Shown here: piece by piece, positions 1-11,139 of the stretch
Layout of the letters: every line of letters starts with the position of its first letter
Position numbering within the stretch: position 1 is the stretch's first letter
From: Acanthornis magna
Lineage: Eukaryota > Chordata > Aves > Passeriformes > Acanthizidae
NCBI GenBank assembly: GCA_036785705.1
Contig: JAWUZG010000970.1
Location: 3,506,501-3,570,500, forward strand
DNA: 64,000 nt
Direction of reading: 5' to 3'
Position numbers and translations under genes: made by a program
Notes under the pieces: model-generated
What the model was told of the DNA's origin: nothing
The model's database searches: none
The model's input: the letters and a program-made list of their open reading frames with translations, nothing else

Positions 1-22
1 AATGAGATAGCATTCATAGAAA

Positions 23-127
23 CATAGAATCACAGAATGTTTTGGGTTGGAAGGGGTCTTAAATATTATCTAGTTCCAATCCCCCTGCCATGGGCAGGGA
101 CACCTTCCACTATACCTGTTTATTCAG
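23..127 (-). mobile_element. CR1 LINE 3'-end fragment
   Basis: The plus strand reads AGAATCACAGAATGTTTTGG, then a TTGGAAGGGGTCTTAAA-like stretch and the CCTGCCATGGGCAGGGACACC block. This is the reverse complement of the conserved CR1 3' terminus. The match fades after the CACCTTCCACTA-like segment, so only about the last 100 bp of the element remains. It is non-coding. Confidence 0.9.
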
Positions 128-579
128 AGTTGTATTTGAGAGTTTACCCATGAAGACTTTCAATATTTTCTAGTCTTTCTGGAACAACAACATTCCAAAA
201 TTCAATATGTGCATTACTGATGTGGTTTACCTTTTTTTAAAATTGATTGAATTAACATCAAAGAAAATGTTGTCACTAACTTCTATTATAGATGCTTCAG
301 AATTGGGCGTTTTCTTCACTTATCAACTGTGCAGAGTAAGATGCATATATCTTCAAAAATTAAACATTCTGATTTGCTACAATAGTGTTTGTGAAAAATA
401 CTTGAACAGATCTTGGCTGAGAAATACTGAACAGTTTTACGATTTCAGAAACAAGAAATATTTTTAAAATCAGAAAAATTAATGGAAAAAGACAATTTCA
501 AAATTATTTTTTCAGACTTTTCTTCCTAAAGTTTGTTATCTATCAAATTATCTTTGAATAGTCTACTAAATTTAGCATA
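128..579. other. No recognised feature
   Basis: A+T-rich sequence between two CR1 fragments. An 86-residue open frame (207-467) has no recognisable motif and looks like chance. I see no repeat, RNA gene or promoter here. Confidence 0.6.
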
Positions 580-762
580 TCAGTTTTTAGCAGTGCCCAA
601 TGGCAGGACAAAGACAACGGGCACAAACTGAAACACAGGAAGACCCACCTGCATATGGGGGAAAACTTTGCTTAGAGAGTGACAGAATGCTGGAAAAGGC
701 TCCTCAGAGAGGCTGTAGAGTTTCTTTCCCTGGAGATACTCAAAACCTGCTTGGCTGTGTTC
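580..762 (+). mobile_element. CR1 LINE 3' fragment, upstream part
   Basis: Sense-strand CR1 is recognisable from AGCAGTGCCCAATGGCAGGA, through GGGCACAAACTGAAACACAG, to the GAGAGGCTGTAGAGTTTC and GGAGATACTCAAAACC blocks. These encode the decayed end of ORF2. The copy breaks at 762, where a solo LTR is inserted, and resumes at 1149. Frames on both strands here are by-products of the repeat. Confidence 0.9.
757..762. repeat. Target-site duplication, left copy
   Basis: GTGTTC here is repeated at 1149-1154. Removing the LTR and one copy restores a continuous CR1 sequence, which confirms both boundaries. Confidence 0.88.
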
Positions 763-1148
763 TGTTGGGTTGTACTTAGCCGAGAATGGACATGTTATGA
801 ACCAGCCATACGAAAGCCTCAAGTAAGCACGTACCCTTGTAACAAAGGTCAGCTTGGGGAGAAGAAAAGAGGAAGAATATCACTTCCTTCACCAAAAAAT
901 AAGGAAGAAGGCCAAGGAAAACCGAATATGGAGGGACGGCAGGAGATGATGCAAAATTTTGTCAACCCATCCAAATGTTGCCGAGCTGCGTGATTGCCTC
1001 GTGCAAGAGGACTTTAACCAATCAGCAATCGTGTGATAGCGTGCAGGGACAGAGAAAACTGTATATTAAGGGATAGAAAAGTATAATCAATTGGCCTCTG
1101 CTTGATTCACATTGAATCGTGTAGAGTCCAGTGTTTTGTCTCTCCTCA
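763..1148 (+). mobile_element. Solo LTR, class II (ERVK-like), 386 bp
   Basis: The element starts TGTTGGGTTGTACTTAGCC and ends GTCTCTCCTCA, so it has canonical TG...CA ends. A perfect 6-bp target duplication GTGTTC flanks it (757-762 and 1149-1154). Six-bp duplications are typical of class II (alpha/beta-like) avian retroviruses. A TATA-like GTATATTAAG lies at 1061-1070. No primer-binding site, gag or pol flanks it, so it is a solo LTR left by recombination between two LTRs. The orientation call rests on the TATA-like box. The 679-993 open frame crosses the CR1/LTR junction and is not a gene. Confidence 0.88.
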
Positions 1149-1262
1149 GTGTTCCAGTGCAACCTGCTCTAGATAAGCCTGCTTTAGTAGGGGTGTTGGG
1201 TTAGGTGTTCTCCAGAGATCCCTTCCAACCCCAATCATTCTGTGAGTCTGTGATTCTGTATA
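1149..1262 (+). mobile_element. CR1 LINE 3' fragment, downstream part
   Basis: This continues the CR1 copy interrupted at 762: GTGCAACCTGCTCTAGATAA, the GCTTTAGTAGGGGTGTTGG stretch, CCAGAGATCCCTTCCAACCC, then CATTCTGTGAGTCTGTGATT at the 3' terminus. Together with 580-762 it represents roughly the last 300 bp of one CR1 element. Confidence 0.9.
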
Positions 1263-2179
1263 AGACAGAGAAGAAGCTGACACTTCTTCAGAGAAAAATA
1301 TTTCTCTTTGAAATTCATTAATCAGAGTGAAAATGCACAATTTCTATTGAAATATGTACATTTAAATTTAATCTGAAACTATTAGAACAACGTTGTCAAT
1401 ATATAGTGTTTCAGGTTTAGTTATTTAAAATAATATATTAATATTTAGTTTTATATCTCAATATCCCCACATAGCACTTGGTTACTCAGGGATGATACCT
1501 AGTGCACCATGAGTGTGTCTGCAGAGCTTCTGAAAATGAGAGGTAGAATTTTCTACATTTCCTTGTCATATAAGAATGGTCACACATATTTTAAAGGAGC
1601 ATACATAGAAATATAAATAATGTGATAGTTGTTCAAAATATCTAGTGAAAATGACATGCCCTTGCTAACTGACTAGGATCCCCTCCCTTATCTCTACATA
1701 TGTCGTGAATCATTCATCTTTCAGTCTTGCACTTATTCCAATGACAACTCTCTACCTCTGCAAAAGTAATAAAAAATCTCTAGAGGATGCAAAGTACAGT
1801 TATGTTTTTGCTGTCTTCTCCTGAACCTGGAGAATCTACCCACAGAATTAGGGACATAATCTCACTCCTCCATTAATTCAGTGAAGACTGTGAATGCTAC
1901 AGGCCATCACATGGGCCATATCTTCAATCTCTAGAAATGTAAATGTAGCAACAGATATCATATCCTATTTATAGGATAATAGGAAGACACAGCTCACAGA
2001 GTCAGTTAAAAACCTCCAATAGTTTACTCATACTCATTGGTGTAAGGACATTATATTACCTCATTTCTGTAGAATAAACTTTGTAAATATGGCCAAATTA
2101 TTTTTTTAGCCAATGGATTTTTAAGGTAGAATAAATATAATTTTTTAAAAATTAGTCTCCATATTTTTCGGAATTTAGA
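1263..2179. other. No recognised feature
   Basis: A+T-rich unique-looking DNA. I see no repeat family, RNA gene or convincing open frame. Confidence 0.6.
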
Positions 2180-2654
2180 TTTCAGAAAACAGGGAGGAGG
2201 AAGCTTCCTAGACTTCTCACGGTGAGCCCCAAAGGTGTCCCCTGAGGTCTGCTTCTTGTCCTTTATAGCACCGAGCGCGGTCCCTTGTCAGAGCATCTCG
2301 TTAATGTGGAGTTTTGCAGACCTAGGGAAACCCAGAGAAACTGGATGAACACAGAAGAATTTTAAAAATGTCACTTCACATTTGCTTTTTACAAATCTGT
2401 TCAGACGGTCAGATCTTGAGACAACCCATAGCTCTTGCCCCCATCAGAAAGTACATACCTCCTTCCCACAAAGTGACAGAGCCAGTTTGTTTCTTGGCCA
2501 GTGAGGCATGAAAAGCCTTCTTGTACCTGCCCTATACTTGTGTTGCATGGAGGGAGAGCCGGAAAGTGGCAGCTTTGGCTGGTGCAGCAAGCCTGAAGTC
2601 CTTCCAAGAACCTGTCTCTCCACTTTCCCTCCTCAGGAAGCTGAAATGAGCAGT
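2180..2654. other. G+C-richer segment, unassigned
   Basis: Base composition shifts from the A+T-rich background to a more balanced mix, like that of the repeats nearby. Overlapping open frames of 68-97 residues on both strands lack motifs. It abuts the CR1 copy that starts near 2655 and may be an older transposon remnant, but I cannot assign a family. Confidence 0.35.
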
Positions 2655-3390
2655 GAGATCACCCCTCAGACTCCTTTTTCTTCTCATAGGACATTCCTGC
2701 CAGCTCCTTCTCCAATTTTGTGAGCTCCTTGAGACACATTCAATTACCTTACCATTCTTTTGAACCGGAGGGGCCCGAAACTGGATACAATACTCAAGAT
2801 AAGGCGATATAAGCACTAAAAACACCCCTTTTGATCAGCTGGAGATGCTGTTTGATGCACCCCAAGACATAGTTTCCCCTCTTGGCTGCCAGGGCATGCT
2901 GGTTCCTATTGAGCCTTTGCTGACCAGGAACCCAGGTCCCTTTCTGCAGGGATGCTCTCCAGCCACTCGTCTCCCAGTTTAGACTTGTGTCCAGGGTTAC
3001 TCCATCTTAGGTGCAAAATCCAGCATTTGGTCTTGTTTAGTTTTTAGCTATTTTAATCATTGCCCAATGCTCCAATCTATCTAGAACCCTCTTCAAGGCC
3101 CCTTGCCCATTTCGTATCATGAGCAAACTTGCTAATGGTGCATTCAACTCCTGTATCCAGATCACTGAGAAACATTTTGAACAGAGCTGGCCCCTAGAGT
3201 TGATCCCTGAGGAACACTGCTGGTGACAGGTCAAGAGCCAGATGTAGGCCTGTCCACTACAGTCCTTTGAGCCTTGTTTTTCAGCCAGTTTTTCACCCAG
3301 CACACGGCAAACCTGCTTATCTCACAGGTGAACAACTTCTCCAGAAGGATACTGGGAGGATTCTTGTTGAATCAAAGTTCCAAGCTAGAA
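2655..3390 (-). mobile_element. CR1 LINE fragment (ORF2 end), diverged
   Basis: The antisense CR1 signature runs GAGATCACCCCTCAGACTCC, GGCCCGAAACTGGATACAAT, TGATGCACCCCAAGACA, GGCTGCCAGGGCATGCTGG, GGTGCAAAATCCAGCA, then TTGATCCCTGAGGAACACTG and CTCCAGAAGGATACTGGGAG. This is the reverse complement of the C-terminal reverse-transcriptase part of CR1 ORF2. Many indels break the frame and the last few hundred bases of the 3' end are missing. It is an old copy, similar in extent to the better preserved one at 8174-9388. Confidence 0.85.
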
Positions 3391-4312
3391 ACAATTTAAT
3401 TCCCTATTACTTACACCCATTTACACCATTAGAGGAGTGGTTCTATGTATCCTTGAAATAAAAGCTGCCTAAATCAGGACTAAACACAAGTTAAAATTCC
3501 ATGAGGACCTGATATCTCTTGTGACTATCTTCTAAAATAAACTTAAATCTTTGTAGAATTGTAAAAATAATAGCACAATATTTCAGAATTCTATATTAGA
3601 AAATCTAAAGAAAAAATGCTTGATATTATTTTGGAGTTCTTACAGAATTTTTTTTTAAATTATGGTTTGAATATTACTGTAAAAGATGTCTCGTCATGTA
3701 GTTAAGTAATGTCTGGTATTAACTGTTTCATGCATTTTTTTTTCAGAACATTAGGTTTTACCTCACAGAATATAACTTAGTTTTGAAACAGCAGATTTGG
3801 CACATATTTTATATATGTGACTGTGTCCTTGTCAGTATTTATCATCTCCTCAAAACAAGACACATGCTTTTAAACAGCTTCTTTTAACAACCTGTTAAAT
3901 AACCAGCTGTGTTTGAAACAAGCAAATGAAGTATGCCATGTTTAGGGATTCAAGAAGCATTCATGCTGTGGTCAGTCGTGTGTAATGGTAGTGACTGCCA
4001 GCTCATAGGAGCTAAGCAAATAAGAACTGGGGACATAAAAGATAACCCAGACTCTATCTATTTTTACATAAGGGCAAAACAAGATGCAAGGAAAGATTCT
4101 CACTGGGAGCTCATAAACTATTCAGACAAAGAATGCCAACTGTTACCCCAAGGATTTTCTCCAGACGCTGTTAAAATAGTAGAAACAACAATGAGTGAAA
4201 GTCACAGCAGAAACAGTCCCAAGATGTTCAGACAGTCTTTTTAGGCAATTCAATTTATCCAGATTTTCTTTTCTCTTTCTCCAGTTCCTGAAAATTCTTT
4301 GATATTGCACTA
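3391..4312. other. No recognised feature
   Basis: A+T-rich DNA. A 103-residue plus-strand frame (3933-4244) starts with ATG but shows no motif, signal peptide or splice context that I recognise, so I do not call it a gene. Confidence 0.5.
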
Positions 4313-4610
4313 CTTTTTCTTTTTTCTTTTTCTTTTTTTTTCTTTTTCTTTTTTTCTTTTTCTTTTTCTTTTTCCTTTTCCTTTTCCTTTTCCTTTTCCT
4401 TTTTCTTTTTCTTTTTCTTTTTCTTTTTCCTTTTCCTTTTCCTTTTCCTTTTTCTTTTTCTTTTTCTTTTTCTTTTTCTTTTTCTTTTTCTTTTTCTTTT
4501 TCTTTTTCTTTTTCTTTTTCTTTTTCTTTTTCTTTTTTTCTTTTTTCTTTTTCTTTTTCCATTATATTTTCCCTTTTTTTTTTTCCTTTTTCTTTTTCTT
4601 TTTTTTTTTC
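4313..4610. repeat. Polypyrimidine tract, (CTTTTT)n/(CCTTTT)n
   Basis: About 300 bases are almost purely C and T on the plus strand, broken only near 4560-4573. Blocks of CTTTTT alternate with blocks of CCTTTT (about 4372-4400 and 4428-4450). Several open frames of 104-139 residues, either poly-Phe/Ser or Lys/Glu/Arg runs, come purely from this low-complexity DNA and are not genes. Such mirror-like purine-pyrimidine tracts can adopt triplex DNA. Confidence 0.97.
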
Positions 4611-7600
4611 TAAGAGCTATCTTTATCACATGTGTCCTCCATAAAGCCAAAAAGTCTCCTACAGTTCTTGAGATATCCTCAGTTGATTTCCCAGCAATAT
4701 CTTCTTAAGTTTTGTCTAACAGAAAGTGCTATCTTATCACTTTTGTAGTGGGGAAAATTGACTTTAAGATTAAGCTGAAAATCATAACTGAGAAGATACT
4801 GCATTCTGGAAGGTGTATGTGAGTATAAGGCAGCTTTGACTTTCCAACTCCTTATCATCGTTGATAAGCTATCGGGAACTAGCTTACCTAGTATCCTGAC
4901 TTGTGACTACTCAGTGACATATGGATTTGCCTGGAACACAACTGCAATGGATGCTTCCTGAGTCTACTTAGCTACTTGACAAAAGCAGATTAATCCAACA
5001 GACACTTACTTCTAAAATCATTGCATGATTTCAGTACACTATATTCTCCTCCCACTTGGAAAAATAAGACTTATAACAAATATTTTGATGATTGTGTGTG
5101 AGCCTTGTAACACTGTCAGACAAAAGTAGCAAACCCTTTAATTAAACCCAAAAAAGAAGCACCAAGGTGGATCTGATTTCTTGATAAGTTTCTGTTCAAA
5201 GTATCATAATGTTAACATTCTTCTTAGAAGGCAGAAATATTTCTCACTTTCTTCCTTTTGACTACTCAGTACCAGAACTGGTGTTCATAGTCCTGGAAAG
5301 TACCTTAGGAGATCAATCATTCCACTGGTTTAAAATTGCAGACTCTTAAAAATTTTCCAATATGAACCTTGACACAGTGAACTTAAACCTGCTAGCATTG
5401 AAGTTACTGTTGGCACACTCTGTTTTCCTGGGGACAAAGGCCCAAAAATGAACACCATAATCTAGTACAAGTCCTGCCCCTTTATATTTCAAAAAGTATA
5501 ATTATGATGTTTGGTGAAAACAATGTTAACGCTAGTTTTATATATCACCTGAAAACTTCACACTACCTCAAACTACCTCAAATATTATATGACACAAACA
5601 CTGATTCAGACATTGACTACCTCACACATGATATGTCGTATAATTTCCTTTTTAAAATAGTGTAACACTACATCAGAAATTCTGCATCAAATCTGAGAAT
5701 TCCTGCTTTAGATGGAGTTTTTCTTCAGACAAAATCTGCTTTTTACCTGTGTTTGGAAATCAGTAATTAATATATCACACAACGAACACAAAATTACCAC
5801 TGCCTTACCAGCAGTTGCAGTTTTCCAAGTGAACTAAAACACTCTTTGTAAACCACATTCACACTTTTAACCTGAAACTATGCACAAAATTTGTGCTGTA
5901 AAATTTATGATTGAAGCATACAAGCATACAGCACAATAAAAGAAGTAAATGTTATGTATAAACTACAATGCACTCTGCTATCATGTTTTGGTTTTTTTTA
6001 ACACAAAGTTCAAAGTGGGAGCAGCTTTCAAAACATGACATGACATGAACTCAGTTAAACCAGTTACTTGTCCACTTTACAATGTCTGCAATGTGTTAGA
6101 CTGCAACTGGAAAGGATTACCCAGAAAAACAAAATCAAATGCATTAACTAATTCTTGTGGGAGAGACATAGTGCTTCAACATTTATCTGAGTCAACAGAA
6201 AAGCTGAGACTTGCAAAATTCTGGAAAAAGCCAGACAATAGATGTCAACAAATCCCACACTCCACTTGCTTATCCACTTTAGGCTTTGAAAAATAGATCG
6301 TATAAATCTTAGAGGATAATTAAAAATTCATTTGCATCAGGTTTGAGCACAGCAAGACAACTAATTATCATGACTTCCCCATCTGCTGATGTAGCCCACA
6401 AATCTCAACTTGGCATTGCCCCAGTCAGTAAGAAGGAAAACCAGACTATCATGCATAAGTTAATTTTTTGCTAAGTCAGATGGTAGGGATAAAGACCACT
6501 ATGCCTTTACAAAAATCTTATATATACCACTACCTCACAGAAGGCAGAAAATGTTTCTTCTGACTAAGAAGTCCCAATAGAAACTGTGGCAAGTCAACAC
6601 TGAAGCTTTTTTTGTCTTTTTAAACCTGCAGTAATGCAAAAGCAGCAATTCTTCCAGCTAGTTTTCAATCACACTTTCAGTTCAGCTTCTGAAGGAAAAA
6701 CATTGCCAGCTCTTACATACTGTTCCTTATCACCATTCTGACAGTGATATACCGTATTTCAAGATAGAGACACTATTTATGATGTGCAAGGTGTGTTTAA
6801 AAATTACAAATATCTGGTTACATTTCCATGTGTTTTGTAGGAAGCAGTAGCAGGATAGCAAGGTGTATTCAACTTATGAGCTCAGCTCTCTAAACAGTAG
6901 TAATTTCATTTTCACTGACCAGGAAACCAACAGAAAGATTAGGAGGCTGGTGCTAGAAATTATTATATAAATATATGTTTGACAATACATCTAAATGTTT
7001 TCATCATTTCAACATACATGCAAGACCTGAGCTAAGAAAAATACATGAATAAGGGAAAAGGCCTTTCCTAATTTTTTAAAAAGAAAATGTTGCATTTACA
7101 ACTGTTTATAAACCAGGTCCTACCATCCACGTAAGCATGTCTGTCCTCATTTATTTCTCTCATATACCACAAGAAGTAGGGAAAAGTATGTTTATACCAA
7201 AATTATTTGGTTCCTTTCATTAGGAACCACTCAGCAAAAGTCTTCACAGAGTTTAAAATTAGATGTTTCTTATTGAAAGAATGGATCATGATGATGGACA
7301 GACAAAATATGAAGTTCCTAGCTTCAAGAAGTTATTTAATCTTGCTGTTACTAACTCAGTATCCCAACCTTCACTCTAAAATCTCTTCTGTCTTTTGCAG
7401 TTTGCCTTATATATTACAGGTTGGTTTAAGAAAGCAGTCTTTGTCTCACAATTGAGATAAATTTCAGCTCTCATTCTAATCTAAGTGAAAAAATCTAACC
7501 TAGTTTTGGAGTTGTATTTGGTCAGGAAAAACTACCATTGGTATTTACATCAGAGTTTAGACCAGGCAGGTAGCCTGAAAAGTATGGAAAACACCTAATC

Positions 7601-8173
7601 CTAACTTCATTATACTGAAATTAACCAACAAAATTTGTTCTTCTGTTTGAGAATTACGGTCAAATCAAAATAATATGAAATTATACAAGAAATACTATAA
7701 TTCTTTCATGTTATAGCAGTGTGACTTTTTGACACCTGACATTACAAAAAACTCTGACATTTCCCACTATGAACCCTTCCACATTTCAAGAATGTAATCA
7801 AAGCTGTATTATTGAGATCCTTTAAACACATTGAAAACAAAAATAAATATCCATTCAAAGACCCACTGGTATTTATTATCTTTATGTCACTGTAGACATA
7901 GTTTTCTGACATGGAACAATGTCACCCAGAGTACTCTTCTTGAATATCCTGTCCTATCCTGATGCCTTGTATAAAGAAACTCTGGCAAGAGAGTATCTTA
8001 AGTACATCAATCTAATTTTAAATATGTACCATGCGGACATCTGCAGCTAAATTAGTCCCTTCATGTTTTTTTCATAGACACTGGAGGTGTTTTTAAAGGC
8101 TGGTGAACCTAACACCTCTTAAACAACATGTTTATGATGCAAAATATTTATTTCTAAATCCCACTGACTATTT
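4611..8173. other. No recognised feature (3.5 kb)
   Basis: A+T-rich unique-looking DNA. The longest frames (82-83 residues at 6045 and 7207) have no recognisable motif. The phrase near 5440, with GGGGACAAAGGCCCAAAAAT, faintly recalls an old CR1 but is too short to call. I see no RNA gene, long repeat or promoter. Confidence 0.55.
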
Positions 8174-9388
8174 TACAGAATCACAGAATATGCTGAGTTG
8201 AAAGGGACCCACAAGGATCTTCAAGTCCAACTCCTAGTCCCACACAGCACCATCATAGGCTCACCATGTGCCCAAGAGTATTGTCCAAAGGATTCTTGAA
8301 CTCTGTCAGGCTTGGTGCTGTCACCACTTCCCTGGGGAGCCTGTTTCAATGCCCAAACACCCTCTGTGGGAAGAACCTTTTCCTAAAATCCAACCTAAAC
8401 CTCCCCTGACACAGCTTCAGGCCATTCCCTTGGGTCCTGTCACTCGTCACTACAGAGAAGGGAAAGAGATCAGTGCCTGCGCCTCCTCTTCCCCTTATGA
8501 GGAAGTTGTAGACTGCAATGAGGTCTCCCTTCAGTCTCCTCCAGACTGAACAAACCAAGTGACCTCAGCTGTGCCTCATATGGCTTCTCCTCAAGGCCCT
8601 TCACCATCTTCACAGCCCTCCTTTGAATGCTCTCTAACAGTTTAATATCTTTTGTTATACTGCAGTGACCAAAACTGCACACAATTCTCAAGGTGAGGCC
8701 GCTCCAGTGCAGAGCAGAGCAGGGTGGAACAATGCCCTCCTTTGTCTGACTGGCGATGCTGTGCCTGATGCACCCCAGGACAGCGTTGGCCCTCCTGGCT
8801 GCCAGGGCACTGCTGACTCATGTTCAACTTGCCATCGATCAGGACCCCTAGGACCCTTTCCATGGCACTACTTTCCAGCATTTCATTGCTCAGTCTGTCC
8901 GTACATCCACAGTTGATCCATCCCAGGTGCAGAATCTGGCACTTTCCCTTGTCACTTGATTGGTGATTGCCCATCTCTCTAATTTTCTAGGTCTGCCTGC
9001 AGGATCTCCCTGCCTTCAAGGAATCAACAACACCTCCCAGTTTGGTATCATACTTGCTTAATATCCCTTCTAGTCCTGCATCCAAGTAATTTATGAAGAT
9101 GTTGAAGAGCACAGGGCCTAAGGTGGAGCCCTGTGGACAAATCACCAGTGTGGTGTCACCCCACCCTCCCCATTCACTGTAACCCTTTGTGCCTGACCCA
9201 TGATCGAGTTGCTCACCCATCACCTGCTGTGTTTATCCAGCTGCTGGATGGACATTTCATCCAGAAGGATATTGTGAGAGACAGCGTAGAAAGCTGGAAA
9301 GTTTTATTGAAATCTAAAAGGATTACATCTGCTGCCTTTCCTTGATCAACCAGGTGAGTTACCTTGTCATAAAAGGAAATAATTTGCT
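8174..9388 (-). mobile_element. CR1 LINE, 1.2-kb 3' portion
   Basis: This is the best preserved CR1 in the window. Its 3' terminus lies at 8174 (CAGAATCACAGAATATGCTG on the plus strand). The element extends rightward, antisense, through the ORF2 C-terminus (CCTCCCCTGACACAGCTTCAG near 8402), the TGACCAAAACTGCACAC block near 8667 and the reverse-transcriptase core near 9000-9130, and ends around 9388 in GAGTTACCTTGTCATAAAAG. The copy is 5' truncated, as most CR1 insertions are, and its frame is broken in several places. Confidence 0.95.
8346..9223 (-). pseudogene. CR1 ORF2 reverse transcriptase remnant
   Basis: Three minus-strand frames together cover the C-terminal part of the CR1 ORF2 polyprotein. 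8987-9223 carries [19 protein letters not shown], the conserved PQGS..GP.LF.I..NDL reverse-transcriptase block. 8642-8974 continues with KCQILHLGW and VLGVLIDGKLNMSQQC. 8346-8558 and 8470-8691 carry [24 protein letters not shown] and [12 protein letters not shown], the conserved tail. Frameshifts separate the parts. The catalytic box, usually FADDTKLGG-like, reads YDTKLGG, so an in-frame loss of about two residues removes part of the aspartate pair. The ORF is dead and no product is expected. Confidence 0.88.
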
Positions 9389-9715
9389 TCTACCTCAGCA
9401 GGTAATGAACGGGTTCTAGATGTGAATGTCTATGCTGCAAAGATGAACTCTATTCTCAGTGTCTAACTGCATTCCTCAAAGGCATCTCTATCCTACTTTA
9501 CCATCCAAAGCAGTTAGAAGTCTAATTACCAGTTAACTAGCATTATCTATGTAATACTTTACTTGGAAAAAAAAAGCATAGTAGAAGACTAACAAAATAT
9601 AATTTCCCAACTAAGTTTCTTATGCCACTAGTCTCAGGCACAAAGGCATATTGCAAGTAATTATAACAATCTCTCACATTTATCTTGGATGGTGGTAATT
9701 TGTGGGCTCCTAGAC

Positions 9716-9741
9716 ACATATATATACATATATATATATAT
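9716..9741. repeat. (TA)n microsatellite
   Basis: A short TATATATACATATATATATA run with a single CA interruption. Confidence 0.9.
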
Positions 9742-11116
9742 CCTCTGTTGCATTCTTTTCATGCCTGAATGTAAGCTCATATTAAACATGATCAAAACTT
9801 TATTTTTAAGATGTAATACTTTTAATAGTGAAAGCTATTACAATGCATTATTTTCAAGGAGCAACTTCAAAAAGGAAATTTGAAAGCTATTGCAATATTG
9901 ACATGAGCACTGCAATTATTCAAACTGACACAAAACTCAATGTTCTCATATTTTGGACCTTCATTGTCATTCCAACAGTGTATGCGCTCAAAGGAAAACA
10001 ATATAAACAGCCTCGGAAAATGACATACATACATTTAAAACATATTCCAGAAGTAAAATGCATCTCCTTTGTCTCTCCAAACACTCTCATCACAATCAGT
10101 ATTCAGATTCTAAGCCCAATCAGTATGCATTAAATGCCTCTCATGCATCTCACCATGCACCCATACACTACTAGATCCTTCTTTAAACAGAAGAATTAAT
10201 TTCATAAAAACCTCTTAAAATTGCAGATGACATCTCAAGTGTATAGTTCTCAAAAGAAGAGCATGTAAAGAGGAAAAAAGGGTTGTTGGAGATGGAATGA
10301 AATGCTTCACAAATGTACAGCGCCCCAGATGTCGATCATTTCATATTAAATCAGTGTAATTTTAGAAAGGCTCATAGTTCTACTGTCACTAAAATAGAGA
10401 TACAGCAATATTGAGAACCAGATTCTAGATTAGAAATTGCTTCACTTGGCTCAAGAAGCCAGATTCAACTTGATGCATCTAACTGAAGCTCCAGTTTAAA
10501 CCTGACACCAGCGGGTATCATAATCACCTGCAACGTTTCAATGGTGGGCAGAATTGCTGTTGCATATGCTGATATACTTTGATCACAGTACACCTAGTGT
10601 GACTGAAATAATCTATTCCTTGACTATTTTCCATTCCTATAGAATGTATAAAATACAGTTCTGTACCACAAAGTGATAAGGAACAGTAAAAACCCACCCC
10701 ACCCTTCTGCTGACTGTGACATTAATCACAAGCCCAAACAATTTTTTGGCAGATTAATGTCTTCATTAGTATCTACTCACTTTAGAAAATTCAGCTATAA
10801 AAACACATCTGTATGAAACTTCTGTTTTTCTATATTCCTTATGACTAAAAACATACTCAATCCAGGATCTTAGAATATTAATAAATATTGTTAGAATCCA
10901 ATGCGTTCATATACATTTTCTCACAGACAATTTAATCTTTACTTTGTTGAAAACAAAGCTTCTTACACTTGCTTCCAGATCAGTCCAATTAATAAATGCA
11001 CCTATAAATGTTTGGTGATGTTATTTGAAGGAGATTCTACATTAGAAGGTTGTATGTTTGTTAGAATACTGTCTGAGGTGACTACAAAGGCCATCTGAAA
11101 GGAAGTGGGGTGGTAG

Positions 11117-11139
11117 GGAGAGAGAGAGTGAGAGAGAGG
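11117..11139. repeat. (GA)n-rich microsatellite
   Basis: GAGAGAGAGAGTGAGAGAGA on the plus strand, inside a wider purine-rich patch that extends to about 11200. Confidence 0.9.

Noticed and set aside
4143..4650. Open frames of 104-139 residues rich in Lys/Glu/Arg or Phe/Ser
   Set aside because: They come wholly from the polypyrimidine microsatellite and have no complex sequence.
8268..8549. 93-residue plus-strand frame
   Set aside because: It is the antisense strand of the CR1 ORF2 C-terminus.
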